In this document: in pieces, positions 38,349-48,164 of the stretch
Position numbering within the stretch: position 1 is the first letter of the stretch
Layout of the letters: every line of letters starts with the position of its first letter
Source of the DNA: Streptomyces smaragdinus
Lineage (GTDB): Bacteria; Actinomycetota; Actinomycetes; Streptomycetales; Streptomycetaceae
Direction of reading: 5' to 3'
Assembly (NCBI RefSeq): GCF_009604385.1
Contig: NZ_WEGJ01000005.1
Span: forward strand, 62,001 to 126,000
Length of the DNA stretch: 64,000 nucleotides
The notes under the pieces: model-generated
Database searches by the model: none
What the model was told of the DNA's origin: nothing
What the model saw: only the letters and a program-made list of their open reading frames with translations
Program-made: the position numbers and the translations under genes

Positions 38349-39284
38349 TCAGCGCGACTGCTGCGCCGGAACGCCCGGCTTCGCGTCGTCGACGTCCGGC
38401 GTCGCCTGCGCGGCGACGGCCGCACCGGTGAGGGTGGCGAGCATCTCGCGGACGTTGGTCAGCTGGGCGTTGATCGAGTCGCGGCGGTTGGTCAGCGCGG
38501 CCAGCTCACGCTCGGATTCCGAGCGGATCCGGTCGGCCTTGGCGTTCGCGTCGGCCACGATGTCCTCGGCCTGGCGCTGCGCGGTCTCCACCGTCTGGCG
38601 GGCGCGGCGCTCGGCGTCGGTGCGCAGCTTCTCCGCCTCCAGGCGCAGCTGCTCCGCCCGGTGCTCGATCTCGGCGAGGCGCTTCTCGGCCTTGGCCTGG
38701 CGGGACGCGAGGTCGCGCTCGGACTGCTCGCGGCGCTTGGCCAGGTTGGTCTCGAAGTCCGCGGCGGCCTGAGCGGCCTTGGCGCGGGTCTCCTCGAAGA
38801 GGGAGTCCGCCTCCTCGCGCTTGGACTGGGCGTCCTTCTGGGCGTCGGCCCGCAGACCGGCGGCCTCGTTCTTCGCCTTGTCGACGATCCGCGCGCCCTC
38901 GTCCTCCGCCTTCGCCTTGCGCTCGGCGGCGTACGACTCGGCGTCGTTGCGCACCTGCTGGGCGGCGGACTCCGCGAGCTCGCGGTGCTGCTCGGCGGCC
39001 CGGCGGGCCTCCTCGCGCAGGTCCTTGGCCTCCTCCTCGGCGAGGCGGAGGATCTTCTCGACCCGGGCGCCGAGGCCGGCGTAGGACGGCTCGGCGTCAG
39101 CGACCTGGGCCTGGGCGTTCTGCGTCTCGAGGTGAAGCTCCTCGATCCGCTTCTCGAGGGCGGTGATGCGTGCCAGCGCGCTGTCGCGGTCGGCGACGAG
39201 TTTCGTGATGCGCTCGTCCACCTGACCGCGGTCGTATCCGCGCCGCACGAGCTCGAAGCCGAAGGGGGAGGAAGTGTCGCTCAT
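38349..39284 (-). CDS. filP: FilP, intermediate-filament-like coiled-coil protein of the hyphal tip
   Basis: 311 aa, matching FilP of S. coelicolor (310). The N-terminus SSPFGFELVRRGYDRGQVDE is the DivIVA-like head, followed by almost continuous coiled coil (residues ~30-280) rich in Ala, Glu, Arg and Lys, and a short tail DDAKPGVPAQQSR. Older annotations call it a cellulose-binding protein. FilP forms a cytoskeletal network behind the tip, binds DivIVA and stiffens hyphae. Start ATG 39284 follows AGGA. It lies 114 bp after scy on the same strand, as in S. coelicolor. Confidence 0.95.
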   Translation of the reverse strand: MSDTSSPFGFELVRRGYDRGQVDERITKLVADRDSALARITALEKRIEELHLETQNAQAQVADAEPSYAGLGARVEKILRLAEEEAKDLREEARRAAEQHRELAESAAQQVRNDAESYAAERKAKAEDEGARIVDKAKNEAAGLRADAQKDAQSKREEADSLFEETRAKAAQAAADFETNLAKRREQSERDLASRQAKAEKRLAEIEHRAEQLRLEAEKLRTDAERRARQTVETAQRQAEDIVADANAKADRIRSESERELAALTNRRDSINAQLTNVREMLATLTGAAVAAQATPDVDDAKPGVPAQQSR

Positions 39285-39398
39285 GGGTTTCCTGTCGATG
39301 AGACCGGGTGAGGTGATAGGGGGAATCTTAGAGGCGGAGGCGGCGTGGCATAGAGTCATTCCGGACTTGATCTGGAGAATGACCCTACTTTCGAGTGG

Positions 39399-42300
39399 CT
39401 AGCCGTCGGTCTGCTTGCTTCCGGATCGGGGTGCCCCGGCCGCTGCCGGGGCTTTTCCGCTGTCCTTGGCCCCGCCGGAGGGCGGCGCCTCGAACGATTC
39501 CAGCGCCTCCAGGACACTCTGAACGCGGGAGATCTCCGCGTTGATGTCCTCGTGGCGCCGGGTGATGAGTTCCAGCTCGCGACGGCCTTCTTCGATGATC
39601 TTTTTCGCCTCGGCGCGGGCTTCGATTTTCATCCGCTCGGACTCGTCGAAGGTCGAGGCCTTCTTCAGTTCGGCCTCCTTGAGCAGGCCCTCGGCCTTTC
39701 TCACCGCGGCGATACGGACCCTGGAAGCCTCGGAGTTGGCGTCCGACACCAATTCCCGGGCCTTCGCCTCGGCGTCGGTCAGCTGCTCGTTGGCCGCGGC
39801 GACCAGCTTGTCCACGCGCTCCCCGGCCGCCCGGGTCAGCTCCGCGGTCTCCCGGCGGGACCGCTCGTGCAGCTCCTCGACCTCGGCGTCCGTACGGGCG
39901 CGCAGGTCCTCCGCCCGGCCGCGGATCTGCGCGGCGTCCCGGCGGGCCTCCTCCAGCATGGTGTTCGCCTCGGCACGGGTCCGCTCGGTGTGCCGGTGCG
40001 CGTCGGCCGTGGCCGCGGCGACCAGCCGCTCGGCCTCCTTGCGGGCGGCGCCGACCATGGTGTCGGCCTGCTCCTCCGCGGCGGTCGCCACGCGCAGCGC
40101 CTCGCTCTGCGCCTTCTCGATCAGCTTGTCCGCCTGCTCGGCGGCCTCCGCGCGGCGCTTGGCGGCGTCCTGACGCGACTCGTCGCGCAGCCGCTCCGCC
40201 TCCTCGCGCAGCCGCTCGGACTCGGCGGCGGCCTCGGTCACCGTCTGCTCGGCCAGCGCCCGGGCGGCGGAGGTCTCCTCCTCCGCCTCGCGGCGCAGCG
40301 TCGCGGCGTAGTGCTCGGCGGCGGCCTTCAGCCCGGTGATCTCCTCACCGGCCTGCGCGTGCAGGTCCTTCACGGAGTCCCGCACCTGCTGCGCCGTGGA
40401 CTCCGCCGCGGCGACCATCTCGCGCGAGTGCGTCTCGGCGTCCGACAGCAGCCGCGACGCCTCGCGCTGCGCCTCCTCCACCCGGGTGCGGGCGCTGGCC
40501 AGCAGCTCGTCGCTCTCCACCCGGGCCTGGCCGCGCTCGCGGTCGGCGTCCTGGCGGGCGGCGGACAGCAGCGCCTCGGCCTCGCGCCGGCGGCGGGCGG
40601 CCTCCTCCTGCGCGGCGCCCAGCGCCTCGGCGGCCTGCGTCTGCAGCCGCTCCGCGGCGGCCGTGGCCTCGCCGCGCAGCCGGTCGGCGGCGTCCTGCGC
40701 CTCGGCCCGGACCCGCTCGGCCTCCTCCGTGGCGTCGGCGTGCAGCCGCACCGCCGCGGCCTCCGCCTCCGTACGGGCCGCGCCGGCGGCCGCCGCCGCC
40801 TCGTCCCGTACCCGGGTGGCCTCCTCCTGGGCCTGCTGCTGCAGCGTACGCAGCCGCTCGGCGGCCTCGGCGCGCAGCCGGTCCGTCTCCTCCGCGGCCT
40901 CGCGGCGGATCCGCTCGCCCTCGGCGCGGGCGCCCTGCAGCGCCTCCTCCGCGGCGGTGATCCGCGACTCCGCCTCGCCGTGCAGGCGGGTCAGCTCCGC
41001 CTGGGCCTCGTCGCGGTGGGCCCGGGCGGCCTCCTCGGCCTCCCGGCGGACCTTGCGCCCGGCGTCCTCGGCGTCGTCGATGATCTTCGCGGCCTGGGTG
41101 CGGCCGTCGGCCCGCAGCTCGTCGGCCTCCGCGTGCGCCTTCTGCAGCGCCTCCTCGGCCTGCCGGCGCAGCGCCGTCGCCCGGTCGACCGCCTCGTCGC
41201 GGACCCGCTCGCCGTCGGCGGCGGCGTTCGCGCGCTGCTCCTCGGCGTCCTTGCCCGCCTTGGCGAGGATCTCCTCGGCGGACTTCGCCGACTCCTCGAT
41301 CTTCGCCACGGCCTCGCGGCGCGCCTCGGAGCGGATCCGCTCGCCCTCGGCGACGGCCTCCGCGCGCAGCTGCTCGGCCTCGCCGCGCAGCCGGCGGGCC
41401 TCCTCCTGCAGCTCCACGGTCTTCTGCCGGAACGCCGCGGTGTCGTCCTTCGCGGCGCCCTTGACCTGCTCGGCGGTGTCGGCGGCCTCCCGGCGCAGCC
41501 GGTTGGCCTCGGACTGGGCCTCGGCCTTGATCCGCTCGGCCTCCTCGGCGGCGGACTTCGTGGTGTCCTTCGCCTCCTCGGTGGCCTTGTTGATCACGTC
41601 CTCGGCGGTCTTCGCCGCCTGGGCCAGCGCGTTGGCGCTCTCCTCGGCCGATTTCGTACGGGCCTGCTCGCCGGCGTCCGCGAGGAGCTTCTCCGCCTGC
41701 CGGCGGGCGTCCGCGAGGGCCTGCTCGGCCTCGCCCTTCATCTTCTCGGCGTGCTTGGTGGCCTCGCCGACCAGCCGGGCGATCTCCGCCCGGGTGGTGT
41801 TCATCCGCTGTTCGGCGCCCGCCTCGGTGTCGGCGACCCGCTTGGCGATGGTCTTCTCCGCCTCGGCCACCAGCCGGTCGGCCTCGACCCGGGCGGTACG
41901 CAGCGCGGTGTCCGCCTCCTGCATCCGGGCCTGGGCCTGCCGCTGCAGCTCGGCGGCCTCGCGCCGGGCGCCCTCGGACTCGCTGACCGTGGAGCTGCGC
42001 AGCGCCTCGGCGTGCGTGGTGGCCTCGGCGGCCTGCGAGGACGCGGCGTTCAGCAGGCGCTCCGCCTCGGCGCGGGCCCGGCGCAGCACGTCGTCGGCCT
42101 CGGCCCGGGCCGTCTGCGACTCGGAGCCGGCGCGCTGGCGGGCCTGCTCGGTGAGCCGCTGCGCCTCCGCGCGGGCCGTGGCGACGGCCTGCTCGGCCTC
42201 GGCACGGCTCTCCGCGAGGAGGCGCTCGGCCTGCGACTCGCTGCGGGCGCGGACCTGCTCGGCCCAGCGCACGTTCTCGTTGACGTGCGTCTCGACGTTC

Positions 42301-42722
42301 GTCCGGCGCTCGGTCAGCTCCTCGTCCAGGCGCTGCCGGCGCTTGATCGCCTCGGCGTGGAGATCGGACTCCATCCGCGCCTGGCGCTCGGCGTGCTCCT
42401 GGAGCAGACGCTGGGTCTGCGCCCGGGCCTCGCGCAGCTCGCGCTCGGTGTCGGCGCGCATCTGCTCGACCTGGATCTGCGCGTTGCGCAGCATCTGCTC
42501 GGCCTGGTGGCTGACGTTGTCGTACGCCGACCTGGTCGAGGCGTTGCGGCGTGCCTCGTGCAACTTGGCACGCAGAACCTCGACCTGGTAGCCGAGGTCC
42601 TCGGCGTGCTGGACGACCTTCTCGCGTTCCTTCTTCAGCCGCTTGATCTCGGCTTCGAACTGCGAGAGCCCGTCCAGGGCAGGCTCGGCCTGTTCAGGCT
42701 GGTAGCGGTCGTAGCCCCGCAC
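39399..42722 (-). CDS. scy: Scy, giant coiled-coil polarity protein
   Basis: A 1107-aa protein. The N-terminus MRGYDRYQPEQAEPALDGL leads into a conventional coiled coil (AEDLGYQVEVLRAKLHEARR). Then follow ~950 residues of the 51-residue hendecad-type repeats that define Scy, seen as recurring A-E-R-x-R-x-E-A-xx-A-A. The C-terminal FDESERMKIEARAEAKKIIE and the tail GSKQTDG complete it. The protein recruits DivIVA and marks new tip sites. S. coelicolor Scy is 1326 aa, so this one is ~220 residues shorter, about four repeat units. The GTG at 42722 has a weak GGGAC upstream. Confidence 0.93.
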   Translation of the reverse strand: MRGYDRYQPEQAEPALDGLSQFEAEIKRLKKEREKVVQHAEDLGYQVEVLRAKLHEARRNASTRSAYDNVSHQAEQMLRNAQIQVEQMRADTERELREARAQTQRLLQEHAERQARMESDLHAEAIKRRQRLDEELTERRTNVETHVNENVRWAEQVRARSESQAERLLAESRAEAEQAVATARAEAQRLTEQARQRAGSESQTARAEADDVLRRARAEAERLLNAASSQAAEATTHAEALRSSTVSESEGARREAAELQRQAQARMQEADTALRTARVEADRLVAEAEKTIAKRVADTEAGAEQRMNTTRAEIARLVGEATKHAEKMKGEAEQALADARRQAEKLLADAGEQARTKSAEESANALAQAAKTAEDVINKATEEAKDTTKSAAEEAERIKAEAQSEANRLRREAADTAEQVKGAAKDDTAAFRQKTVELQEEARRLRGEAEQLRAEAVAEGERIRSEARREAVAKIEESAKSAEEILAKAGKDAEEQRANAAADGERVRDEAVDRATALRRQAEEALQKAHAEADELRADGRTQAAKIIDDAEDAGRKVRREAEEAARAHRDEAQAELTRLHGEAESRITAAEEALQGARAEGERIRREAAEETDRLRAEAAERLRTLQQQAQEEATRVRDEAAAAAGAARTEAEAAAVRLHADATEEAERVRAEAQDAADRLRGEATAAAERLQTQAAEALGAAQEEAARRRREAEALLSAARQDADRERGQARVESDELLASARTRVEEAQREASRLLSDAETHSREMVAAAESTAQQVRDSVKDLHAQAGEEITGLKAAAEHYAATLRREAEEETSAARALAEQTVTEAAAESERLREEAERLRDESRQDAAKRRAEAAEQADKLIEKAQSEALRVATAAEEQADTMVGAARKEAERLVAAATADAHRHTERTRAEANTMLEEARRDAAQIRGRAEDLRARTDAEVEELHERSRRETAELTRAAGERVDKLVAAANEQLTDAEAKARELVSDANSEASRVRIAAVRKAEGLLKEAELKKASTFDESERMKIEARAEAKKIIEEGRRELELITRRHEDINAEISRVQSVLEALESFEAPPSGGAKDSGKAPAAAGAPRSGSKQTDG

Positions 42723-42894
42723 TGCGCGGTCCCATCCGTCCCCTGGTCGATTACATCCTGCTGAACCGATGACTCCAACGATTCACCGATCAGACAATCG
42801 TGTCAGATCATCGGGCCGCCCCAGGACGGGGGCAGCCCCCCTGCACTGTACCGGGAGCGGAACGCGATGGTCAGTGGGCAATGACGAAGCCACC

Positions 42895-43335
42895 TCAATG
42901 TGCGGATCCGTCACCGGGAGCGGCGGTCACCAGTTCGGTCAGCACGCCACCGCAGTCCTTGGGGTGCAGGAAGGTGATCCGCGAGCCCATCGACCCCGTA
43001 CGCGGCTCGTCGTACAGCACCCGTACGCCCTTGTCCCGGATCGAGGCGGCGTCCGCGTCCACGTCGGCGGTGCCGAAGGCGATGTGGTGCACGCCCTCGC
43101 CGTTCTTCGCCAGCCACTTGCCCACGGGGGAGTCCTCCCGGACGGGCTCCAGCAGCTGGAGGTACGAGGCGCCGCCGTCGGACGTCTCGTTGATCTTCAG
43201 CATGGCCTCCCGCACGCCCTGTTCCTCGTTGACCTCGGTGTGGAACACCTCGAAGCCGTAGGTGGAGCGGTAGAACTCGATGGTCTTGTCGAGGTCCCGG
43301 CAGGCGATCCCGATGTGGTCGATTCGCGTCAGCAT
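42895..43335 (-). CDS. mce: Methylmalonyl-CoA epimerase
   Basis: A 146-aa vicinal-oxygen-chelate protein. It interconverts (2R)- and (2S)-methylmalonyl-CoA between propionyl-CoA carboxylase and the B12 mutase. Motifs are LTRIDHIGIACRDLDKTIEF, EVFHTEVNEEQGVREAML, EGVHHIAFGTADVDA and GVLTELV, giving the His, His and Glu metal ligands. The ATG at 43335 gives MLTRIDHIG, the family's normal start. Divergent from the thiolase. Confidence 0.95.
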   Translation of the reverse strand: MLTRIDHIGIACRDLDKTIEFYRSTYGFEVFHTEVNEEQGVREAMLKINETSDGGASYLQLLEPVREDSPVGKWLAKNGEGVHHIAFGTADVDADAASIRDKGVRVLYDEPRTGSMGSRITFLHPKDCGGVLTELVTAAPGDGSAH

Positions 43336-43469
43336 GGAACCAGTGCACCGCTCACCCATGCGGTTACGCAACGTGCGCACGGTCACAGCGATCGGACCGT
43401 GACCCCGACGGGTACGCGTCAGTACATTGACGTTAACCCTCATTCACTTCTCCCCGAAGGGGCGAACGC

Positions 43470-44660
43470 ATGACTGGCACCACCTCAGTAATCGTTGCCG
43501 GAGCCCGTACGCCCATGGGCCGGCTCCTCGGCTCCCTCAAGTCCTTCTCCGGCGCGGACCTCGGCGGGTTCGCGATCAAGGCGGCACTGGAGCGGGCGGG
43601 CATCTCCGGCGACCAGGTCGAGTACGTGATCATGGGTCAGGTCCTGCAGGCCGGCGCGGGCCAGATCCCGGCCCGGCAGGCGGCCGTCAAGGGCGGCATC
43701 CCGATGAGCGTGCCGGCCCTCACGGTGAACAAGGTCTGCCTCTCCGGCCTCGACGCGATCGCGCTGGCCGACCAGCTGATCCGGGCGGGTGAGTTCGACG
43801 TCGTGGTCGCGGGCGGCCAGGAGTCCATGACGAACGCCCCGCATCTGCTGCCCAAGTCCCGCGAGGGCTTCAAGTACGGCGCGATCGAGATGCTGGACTG
43901 CATGGCGTACGACGGGCTCACGGACTCGTTCGAGAACGTCGCGATGGGGGAGTCGACCGAGAAGCACAACACGCGGCTCGGGATCTCCCGCGAGGCGCAG
44001 GACGCCGTCGGCGCCCTCTCGCACCAGCGGGCCGCGGCCGCCCAGGCGGCGGGGATCTTCGAGGCCGAGATCACCCCGATCCCGATCCCGCAGCGGCGCG
44101 GGGAGCCGGTCGTCTTCTCGCAGGACGAGGGCATCCGGCCGGAGACGACGGTCGAGTCCCTCGGGAAGCTGCGCCCGGCGTTCGCCAAGGACGGGACGAT
44201 CACGGCGGGGACGGCGTCGCAGATCTCGGACGGTGCGGCGGCCGTGGTCGTGATGAGCAAGGCCAAGGCGGAGGAGCTCGGGCTGCCGTGGCTGGCCGAG
44301 ATCGGGGCGCACGGGAATGTCGCCGGTCCCGACAACTCGCTGCAGTCGCAGCCGTCGAACGCGATCGCGCACGCGCTGAAGAAGGCCGGGCTTTCGGCGT
44401 CCGACCTGGACCTGATCGAGATCAACGAGGCGTTTGCGGCTGTCGCCGTGCAGTCGATGAAGGACCTCGGGGTCACGTCGGACAAGGTCAATGTCAACGG
44501 CGGTGCGATCGCGCTCGGGCATCCGATCGGGATGTCGGGGGCGCGGCTGGTCCTCCACCTGGCGCTGGAGCTCAAGCGGCGCGGCGGCGGGGTCGGCGCG
44601 GCGGCGCTGTGCGGGGGCGGCGGTCAGGGGGACGCCCTGATCGTGAGGGTCCCGGCGTAG
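43470..44660 (+). CDS. Acetyl-CoA C-acetyltransferase (thiolase)
   Basis: A 396-aa type II thiolase. The acyl-accepting cysteine is Cys90 in [18 protein letters not shown], the catalytic His lies in [17 protein letters not shown], and the second Cys in [14 protein letters not shown]. It condenses two acetyl-CoA to acetoacetyl-CoA or runs in reverse. AAGGGG precedes the ATG. It diverges from the epimerase and precedes meaB on the same strand, but a 561-bp repeat-rich gap separates them. Confidence 0.94.
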   Translation: MTGTTSVIVAGARTPMGRLLGSLKSFSGADLGGFAIKAALERAGISGDQVEYVIMGQVLQAGAGQIPARQAAVKGGIPMSVPALTVNKVCLSGLDAIALADQLIRAGEFDVVVAGGQESMTNAPHLLPKSREGFKYGAIEMLDCMAYDGLTDSFENVAMGESTEKHNTRLGISREAQDAVGALSHQRAAAAQAAGIFEAEITPIPIPQRRGEPVVFSQDEGIRPETTVESLGKLRPAFAKDGTITAGTASQISDGAAAVVVMSKAKAEELGLPWLAEIGAHGNVAGPDNSLQSQPSNAIAHALKKAGLSASDLDLIEINEAFAAVAVQSMKDLGVTSDKVNVNGGAIALGHPIGMSGARLVLHLALELKRRGGGVGAAALCGGGGQGDALIVRVPA

Positions 44661-44767
44661 GGGTCGCCCCCCGGGGCGGGTGCGGCCTCCGGCCAGGGGC
44701 GTGCTGGTGGCGTCGTGCGTCGATGGCTGCGGTCCGCTGTGCCCACCCGTCCCGCCCTGCGGGACGC

Positions 44768-44847
44768 CTGCCCACAGCGTTGCTGTGGGTTTGGGCGCCG
44801 TCCGGCGGGTGGGCCCCCTGCCCACAGCGTTGCGGGTTTGGGCGTCG
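44768..44847 (+). repeat. Two copies of a CTGCCCACAGCGTTGC repeat after the thiolase
   Basis: Copy 1 (44768-44800) has a perfect hairpin CCCACAGC-GTT-GCTGTGGG then GTTTGGGCG. Copy 2 (44818-44847) lacks the complementary TGTGG and cannot form it. They lie in the 561-bp intergenic region. Confidence 0.7.
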
Positions 44848-45055
44848 CCCACGGCGTGGCAGACGCAGCTGGACCGGCCGTGTTCCGCAGGTCGCCGGCG
44901 TAACGAGGGGGCGGGACGGAGTGGCGGCGGAGCGTGGTCCGGCACCGAGACCAGAGTCTCCACGTCCAGCGGAGCCGCCGCTCCGGCCCGCCCCCGGACA
45001 CGAGACGCGACAACAGCGCCCCACAGCCGCCGGCCGACAACGCAAAGAGAGCCAT

Positions 45056-45142
45056 TTCCAGCCCGCCCGGCGTTTGAGGGCGAGGCGCGCAGCGCCGTCA
45101 AAGCCCGGCCGGCGTTTGAGGCCGGAGGCGCGCAGCGCCGAC
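45056..45142 (+). repeat. Two further copies of the intergenic repeat family
   Basis: TTCCAGCCCGCCCGGCGTTTGAGGGC followed by GGCGCGCAGCGCC, then CCCGGCCGGCGTTTGAGGCCGGA with GGCGCGCAGCGCC. They match units at 1852-1985 and lie between the thiolase and meaB genes. Confidence 0.85.
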
Positions 45143-45221
45143 TCCGGCCGCAGGCCGACGCCGTTATAGCCTGACCGCCGGCCGACGGCCGACCGTGCAA
45201 CGACAACAGGAGACACACCCC

Positions 45222-46178
45222 GTGATGGACGTACCGGCGCTGGTGAGCCAGGCCCGCGAGGGGAAGCCCCGAGCCGTGGCCCGCCTGATCTCCCTTGTGG
45301 AAGGCGCCAGCCCCCAGCTCCGCGAGGTGATGGCCGCCCTCGCCCCCCTGACCGGCGGAGCCTACGTGGTGGGCCTCACCGGCTCCCCCGGCGTGGGCAA
45401 GTCGACCTCGACCTCCGCCCTGGTCACCGCGTACCGCAAACGCGGCAAACGCGTGGGCGTCCTGGCCGTCGACCCGTCCTCCCCGTTCTCCGGCGGCGCC
45501 CTCCTGGGCGACCGGGTACGGATGAGCGAACACGTCTCCGACCCCGGCGTCTACATCCGTTCCATGGCCACCCGAGGCCACCTGGGCGGCCTGGCCTGGG
45601 CCGCCCCGCAGGCGATCCGCGTGCTGGATGCCGCCGGCTGCGACGTGATCCTCGTGGAGACGGTCGGCGTCGGCCAGTCCGAGGTGGAGATCGCCGGCCA
45701 GGCGGACACCTCGGTGGTCCTGCTGGCCCCCGGCATGGGCGACGGCATCCAGGCGGCGAAGGCCGGCATCCTCGAGATCGGCGACGTGTACGTGGTGAAC
45801 AAGGCGGACCGCGACGGCGCGGACGCCACGGCCCGCGAGCTCAACCACATGCTGGGGCTCGGCGAGGCCCGCGCCCCCGGCGACTGGCGCCCGCCCATCG
45901 TGAAGACCGTGGCGTCGAGGGGCGAGGGCGCCGACGAGCTGGTGGAGGCCCTGGAGAAGCACCGGGCGTGGATGGAGGAGCACGGCGTGCTCCAGGAGCG
46001 CCGTACGGCGAGGGCCGCGAACGAGACGGAGACGATCGCGGTGACCCGCCTGCGCGAACGGATCGCGGACCTGCACGGCGACCGCCGCCTCACGGCGCTC
46101 GCGGCGCGGATCGTCGCCGGCGAGCTGGACCCGTACGCGGCGGCGGACGAGCTGGTGAAGGGGCTGACGTCGGCCTGA
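45222..46178 (+). CDS. meaB: MeaB, methylmalonyl-CoA mutase-associated G-protein chaperone
   Basis: 318 aa. Walker A is VGLTGSPGVGKSTSTSAL. Switch and base-recognition elements are LAVDPSSPFSGGALLGDRVRM, VETVGVGQSE and VVNKADRDGAD (NKxD). The C-terminal dimerisation arm ends ELDPYAAADELVKGL. MeaB protects and reloads B12-dependent acyl-CoA mutases. AGGAG at 45208-45212 favours the GTG at 45222 over the ATG at 45225. With the epimerase and thiolase it marks the methylmalonyl-CoA cluster, though no mutA/mutB is in the window. Its stop is 4 bp from a convergent gene. Confidence 0.95.
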   Translation: MMDVPALVSQAREGKPRAVARLISLVEGASPQLREVMAALAPLTGGAYVVGLTGSPGVGKSTSTSALVTAYRKRGKRVGVLAVDPSSPFSGGALLGDRVRMSEHVSDPGVYIRSMATRGHLGGLAWAAPQAIRVLDAAGCDVILVETVGVGQSEVEIAGQADTSVVLLAPGMGDGIQAAKAGILEIGDVYVVNKADRDGADATARELNHMLGLGEARAPGDWRPPIVKTVASRGEGADELVEALEKHRAWMEEHGVLQERRTARAANETETIAVTRLRERIADLHGDRRLTALAARIVAGELDPYAAADELVKGLTSA

Positions 46179-46182
46179 GCGG

Positions 46183-46515
46183 CTACGCGGCGACCGGCTC
46201 GTCCCGCGCGACCAGCGGGGCGAGCTCGGCGCTGACCTTGCGCTCGACGAAGAACGCGGCCGTCGGGATCGTGCCCGCCAGCAGCACCCAGATCTGCTTG
46301 CCCACCGGCCACTTGGCCTTGGCGCCCAGGTCGAAGGCGAAGATCAGGTACACGATGTAGAGCCAGCCGTGCGCGATACCGACGATCTTGGTGAAGTCAC
46401 CCGCGCCCGAGAGGTCCAGCAGATACTTGCCGACCATGCCGAGGCACAGCAGGATCAGCAGGACACCGGTGACGTAGGCCATCGTCCGATAGCGGGTCAG
46501 CACGCTCTTTTTCAT
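46183..46515 (-). CDS. DUF3817 family membrane protein
   Basis: A 110-aa protein with three membrane helices: MAYVTGVLLILLCLGMVGKY, HGWLYIVYLIFAFDLGAK and IWVLLAGTIPTAAFFVERKV. This matches DUF3817, a small actinobacterial integral-membrane family of unknown role. The ATG at 46515 (MKKSVLTRYRT) is likely; an upstream in-frame start adds 11 residues. Confidence 0.85.
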   Translation of the reverse strand: MKKSVLTRYRTMAYVTGVLLILLCLGMVGKYLLDLSGAGDFTKIVGIAHGWLYIVYLIFAFDLGAKAKWPVGKQIWVLLAGTIPTAAFFVERKVSAELAPLVARDEPVAA

Positions 46516-46558
46516 GCGTACGAGCCTAACCGGAACCCAGTCGATCACCGGCCCGGGG

Positions 46559-47068
46559 TCACGCCTCCGTGAAGTCCCCCGCGGCTATCCGCAGCGGCCG
46601 CAGGATCGCGAAGATCTCCGCGCATTCCTCCCCGTCGTACGCGGACAGCCCGAAGTCCATCGCCATCAGGTCCCGCGTCGCCGCGTCCACGATCTCCCGC
46701 CCCTTGCCGGTGATCGAAGCCAGCGTGCCGCGCCCGTCGTTGGGGTTCGGGCGCTTGGCCACGTACCCGGAGCCGACCAGCCGGTCGACGGTGTTCGTCA
46801 CCGAGGTGGGGTGCACCATCAGCCGCTCGCCGATCTTCGACATCGGCAGCTCGCCCGCCTTGGAGAACGTCAGCAGCACCAGCGCCTCGTACCGGGCGAA
46901 GGTCAGCCCGTACGGCTTGACGACCGCGTCGACCTGGCCGAGGAGGATCTGGTGCGCCCGCATGATCGAGGTGATCGCGGCCATCGACGGCACGCCGCCC
47001 CAGTGCCGCGTCCACAGGTCGTCGGCACGGGCGATGGGGTCGAAGGGGAGGCTGAGGGGCTTGGCCAC
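46559..47068 (-). CDS. MarR-family transcriptional regulator
   Basis: A 169-aa winged-helix regulator. Its DNA-binding part is MSKIGERLMVHPTSVTNTVD and the wing is RPNPNDGRGTLASITGKG. The N-terminal helices have PFDPIARADDLWTRHWG. No effector is evident. It lies upstream of the MFS pseudogene in order but on the same strand with the DUF3817 gene 43 bp beyond its stop. Confidence 0.9.
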   Translation of the reverse strand: MAKPLSLPFDPIARADDLWTRHWGGVPSMAAITSIMRAHQILLGQVDAVVKPYGLTFARYEALVLLTFSKAGELPMSKIGERLMVHPTSVTNTVDRLVGSGYVAKRPNPNDGRGTLASITGKGREIVDAATRDLMAMDFGLSAYDGEECAEIFAILRPLRIAAGDFTEA

Positions 47069-47111
47069 GCGGCAGACCTTACCCGGTGGTCACATCCCGG
47101 TCAGCCCCGTC

Positions 47112-48113
47112 TCAGCCTTCGGTCCTCCGCAGCCCGGCCAGCACCAGCAGCACGCAGACCGTGCCCAGCGCCCCCGCCCCCGCGACGACGTACTGCACCG
47201 GTACGAACTCGGCCGCGGCCCCTGCCGCCGCCATCCCCAGCCCCTGGATCGTCATCAGCCCCGCCTGCAGCAGCGTCATCGCCCGACCCCGCAGCTCCTC
47301 CGGCACCGCGTCGACGAACATCCGGTCCAGCCCCAGCGTGTACGCCTCCGCCAGCCCCGCGACGGCCAGCACGACCGCCGCCACCGGGACCCCGGGATGC
47401 AGCGCGTACAGCAGATACGGGACCAGCCTGGCCGCCGCCAGCGGCGCGACCACCCGCGCCCGCCCGCCCGGCCCCAGCGCCGTACCGGCCAGCACCTCTC
47501 CGGCGATGGTCCCGACCGGCAGCGCGCACATCAGCAGCCCGAGCGCCACGGTTCCCGCGCCCACACTGTCGGTGTACGGGGTGACCAGGGCCTCCGGGGC
47601 GACCGAGAACATCGGCGGCAGCCAGAACAGCAGCATCAGCAGCCGCACCCGTCGCAGTCCGAGAAGCTGCCGGGCGCCGGCCAGCGAGGACGCGAGCAGC
47701 GTGCCGCCCCCGGTGCCCCGCACCGGCCGCCGCCTGGTGCCCAGGCGCAGGATCACGGCGGAGGCGAGGAAGGTCAGCGCGGTGACGCCAGGGCGGCGCG
47801 CGGCGACAGGACCGTGAGCAGGACGCCGCCCACCCCGAACCCGGCGATCAGCGCGCTCTGGCCGACGATCCGCAGCAGCGAGCGCCCCAGGACGAACAGG
47901 TCGCCCTCGCCCAGGATGTCGCTCAGGGTCGCCGCCCGGGTGCCGGCGAAGACCGGGGCGATCGCGGCGATGGCGCACCGCAGGGCGAGCAGCACGCCGA
48001 CGTGCGTCCCGGGCAGCACCATGGCCGCCGCGGCGGCGGCGCACAGCAGATCGCAGCAGACCAGGACCCGTCGGGCGGGGTAGCGGTCGGCGATCCCGGC
48101 CAGCTGGCTGAAG
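47112..48113 (-). pseudogene. MFS transporter, N-terminally deleted and frameshifted
   Basis: The 3' part encodes helices ALTFLASAVILRLGTR through LLVLAGLRRTEG (about eight membrane segments). The 5' part, in another frame, encodes QLAGIADRYPARRVLVCCD, the conserved loop 2-3 motif, and GVGGVLLTVLSPRAALA. The frames join if one base were added near 47786-47792 (GCCCTGGCGTCACC; GCCCTGGCCGTCACC would read through). Nothing before the loop 2-3 motif, namely helices 1-2, remains; the sequence there abuts the truncated ArsR gene. It is non-functional as it stands; a sequencing error could explain the frameshift but not the missing N-terminus. Confidence 0.75.
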
Positions 48114-48164
48114 GACACCCGCGCCCGCCTCGGCGACCTCGACCTCACCCCACTGTGGCTGTTC

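Noticed and set aside
39552..42764. 1070-residue plus-strand frame opposite scy
   Set aside because: Leu/Gly/Arg-rich mirror of the Scy coiled-coil codons; no RBS or recognisable domain.
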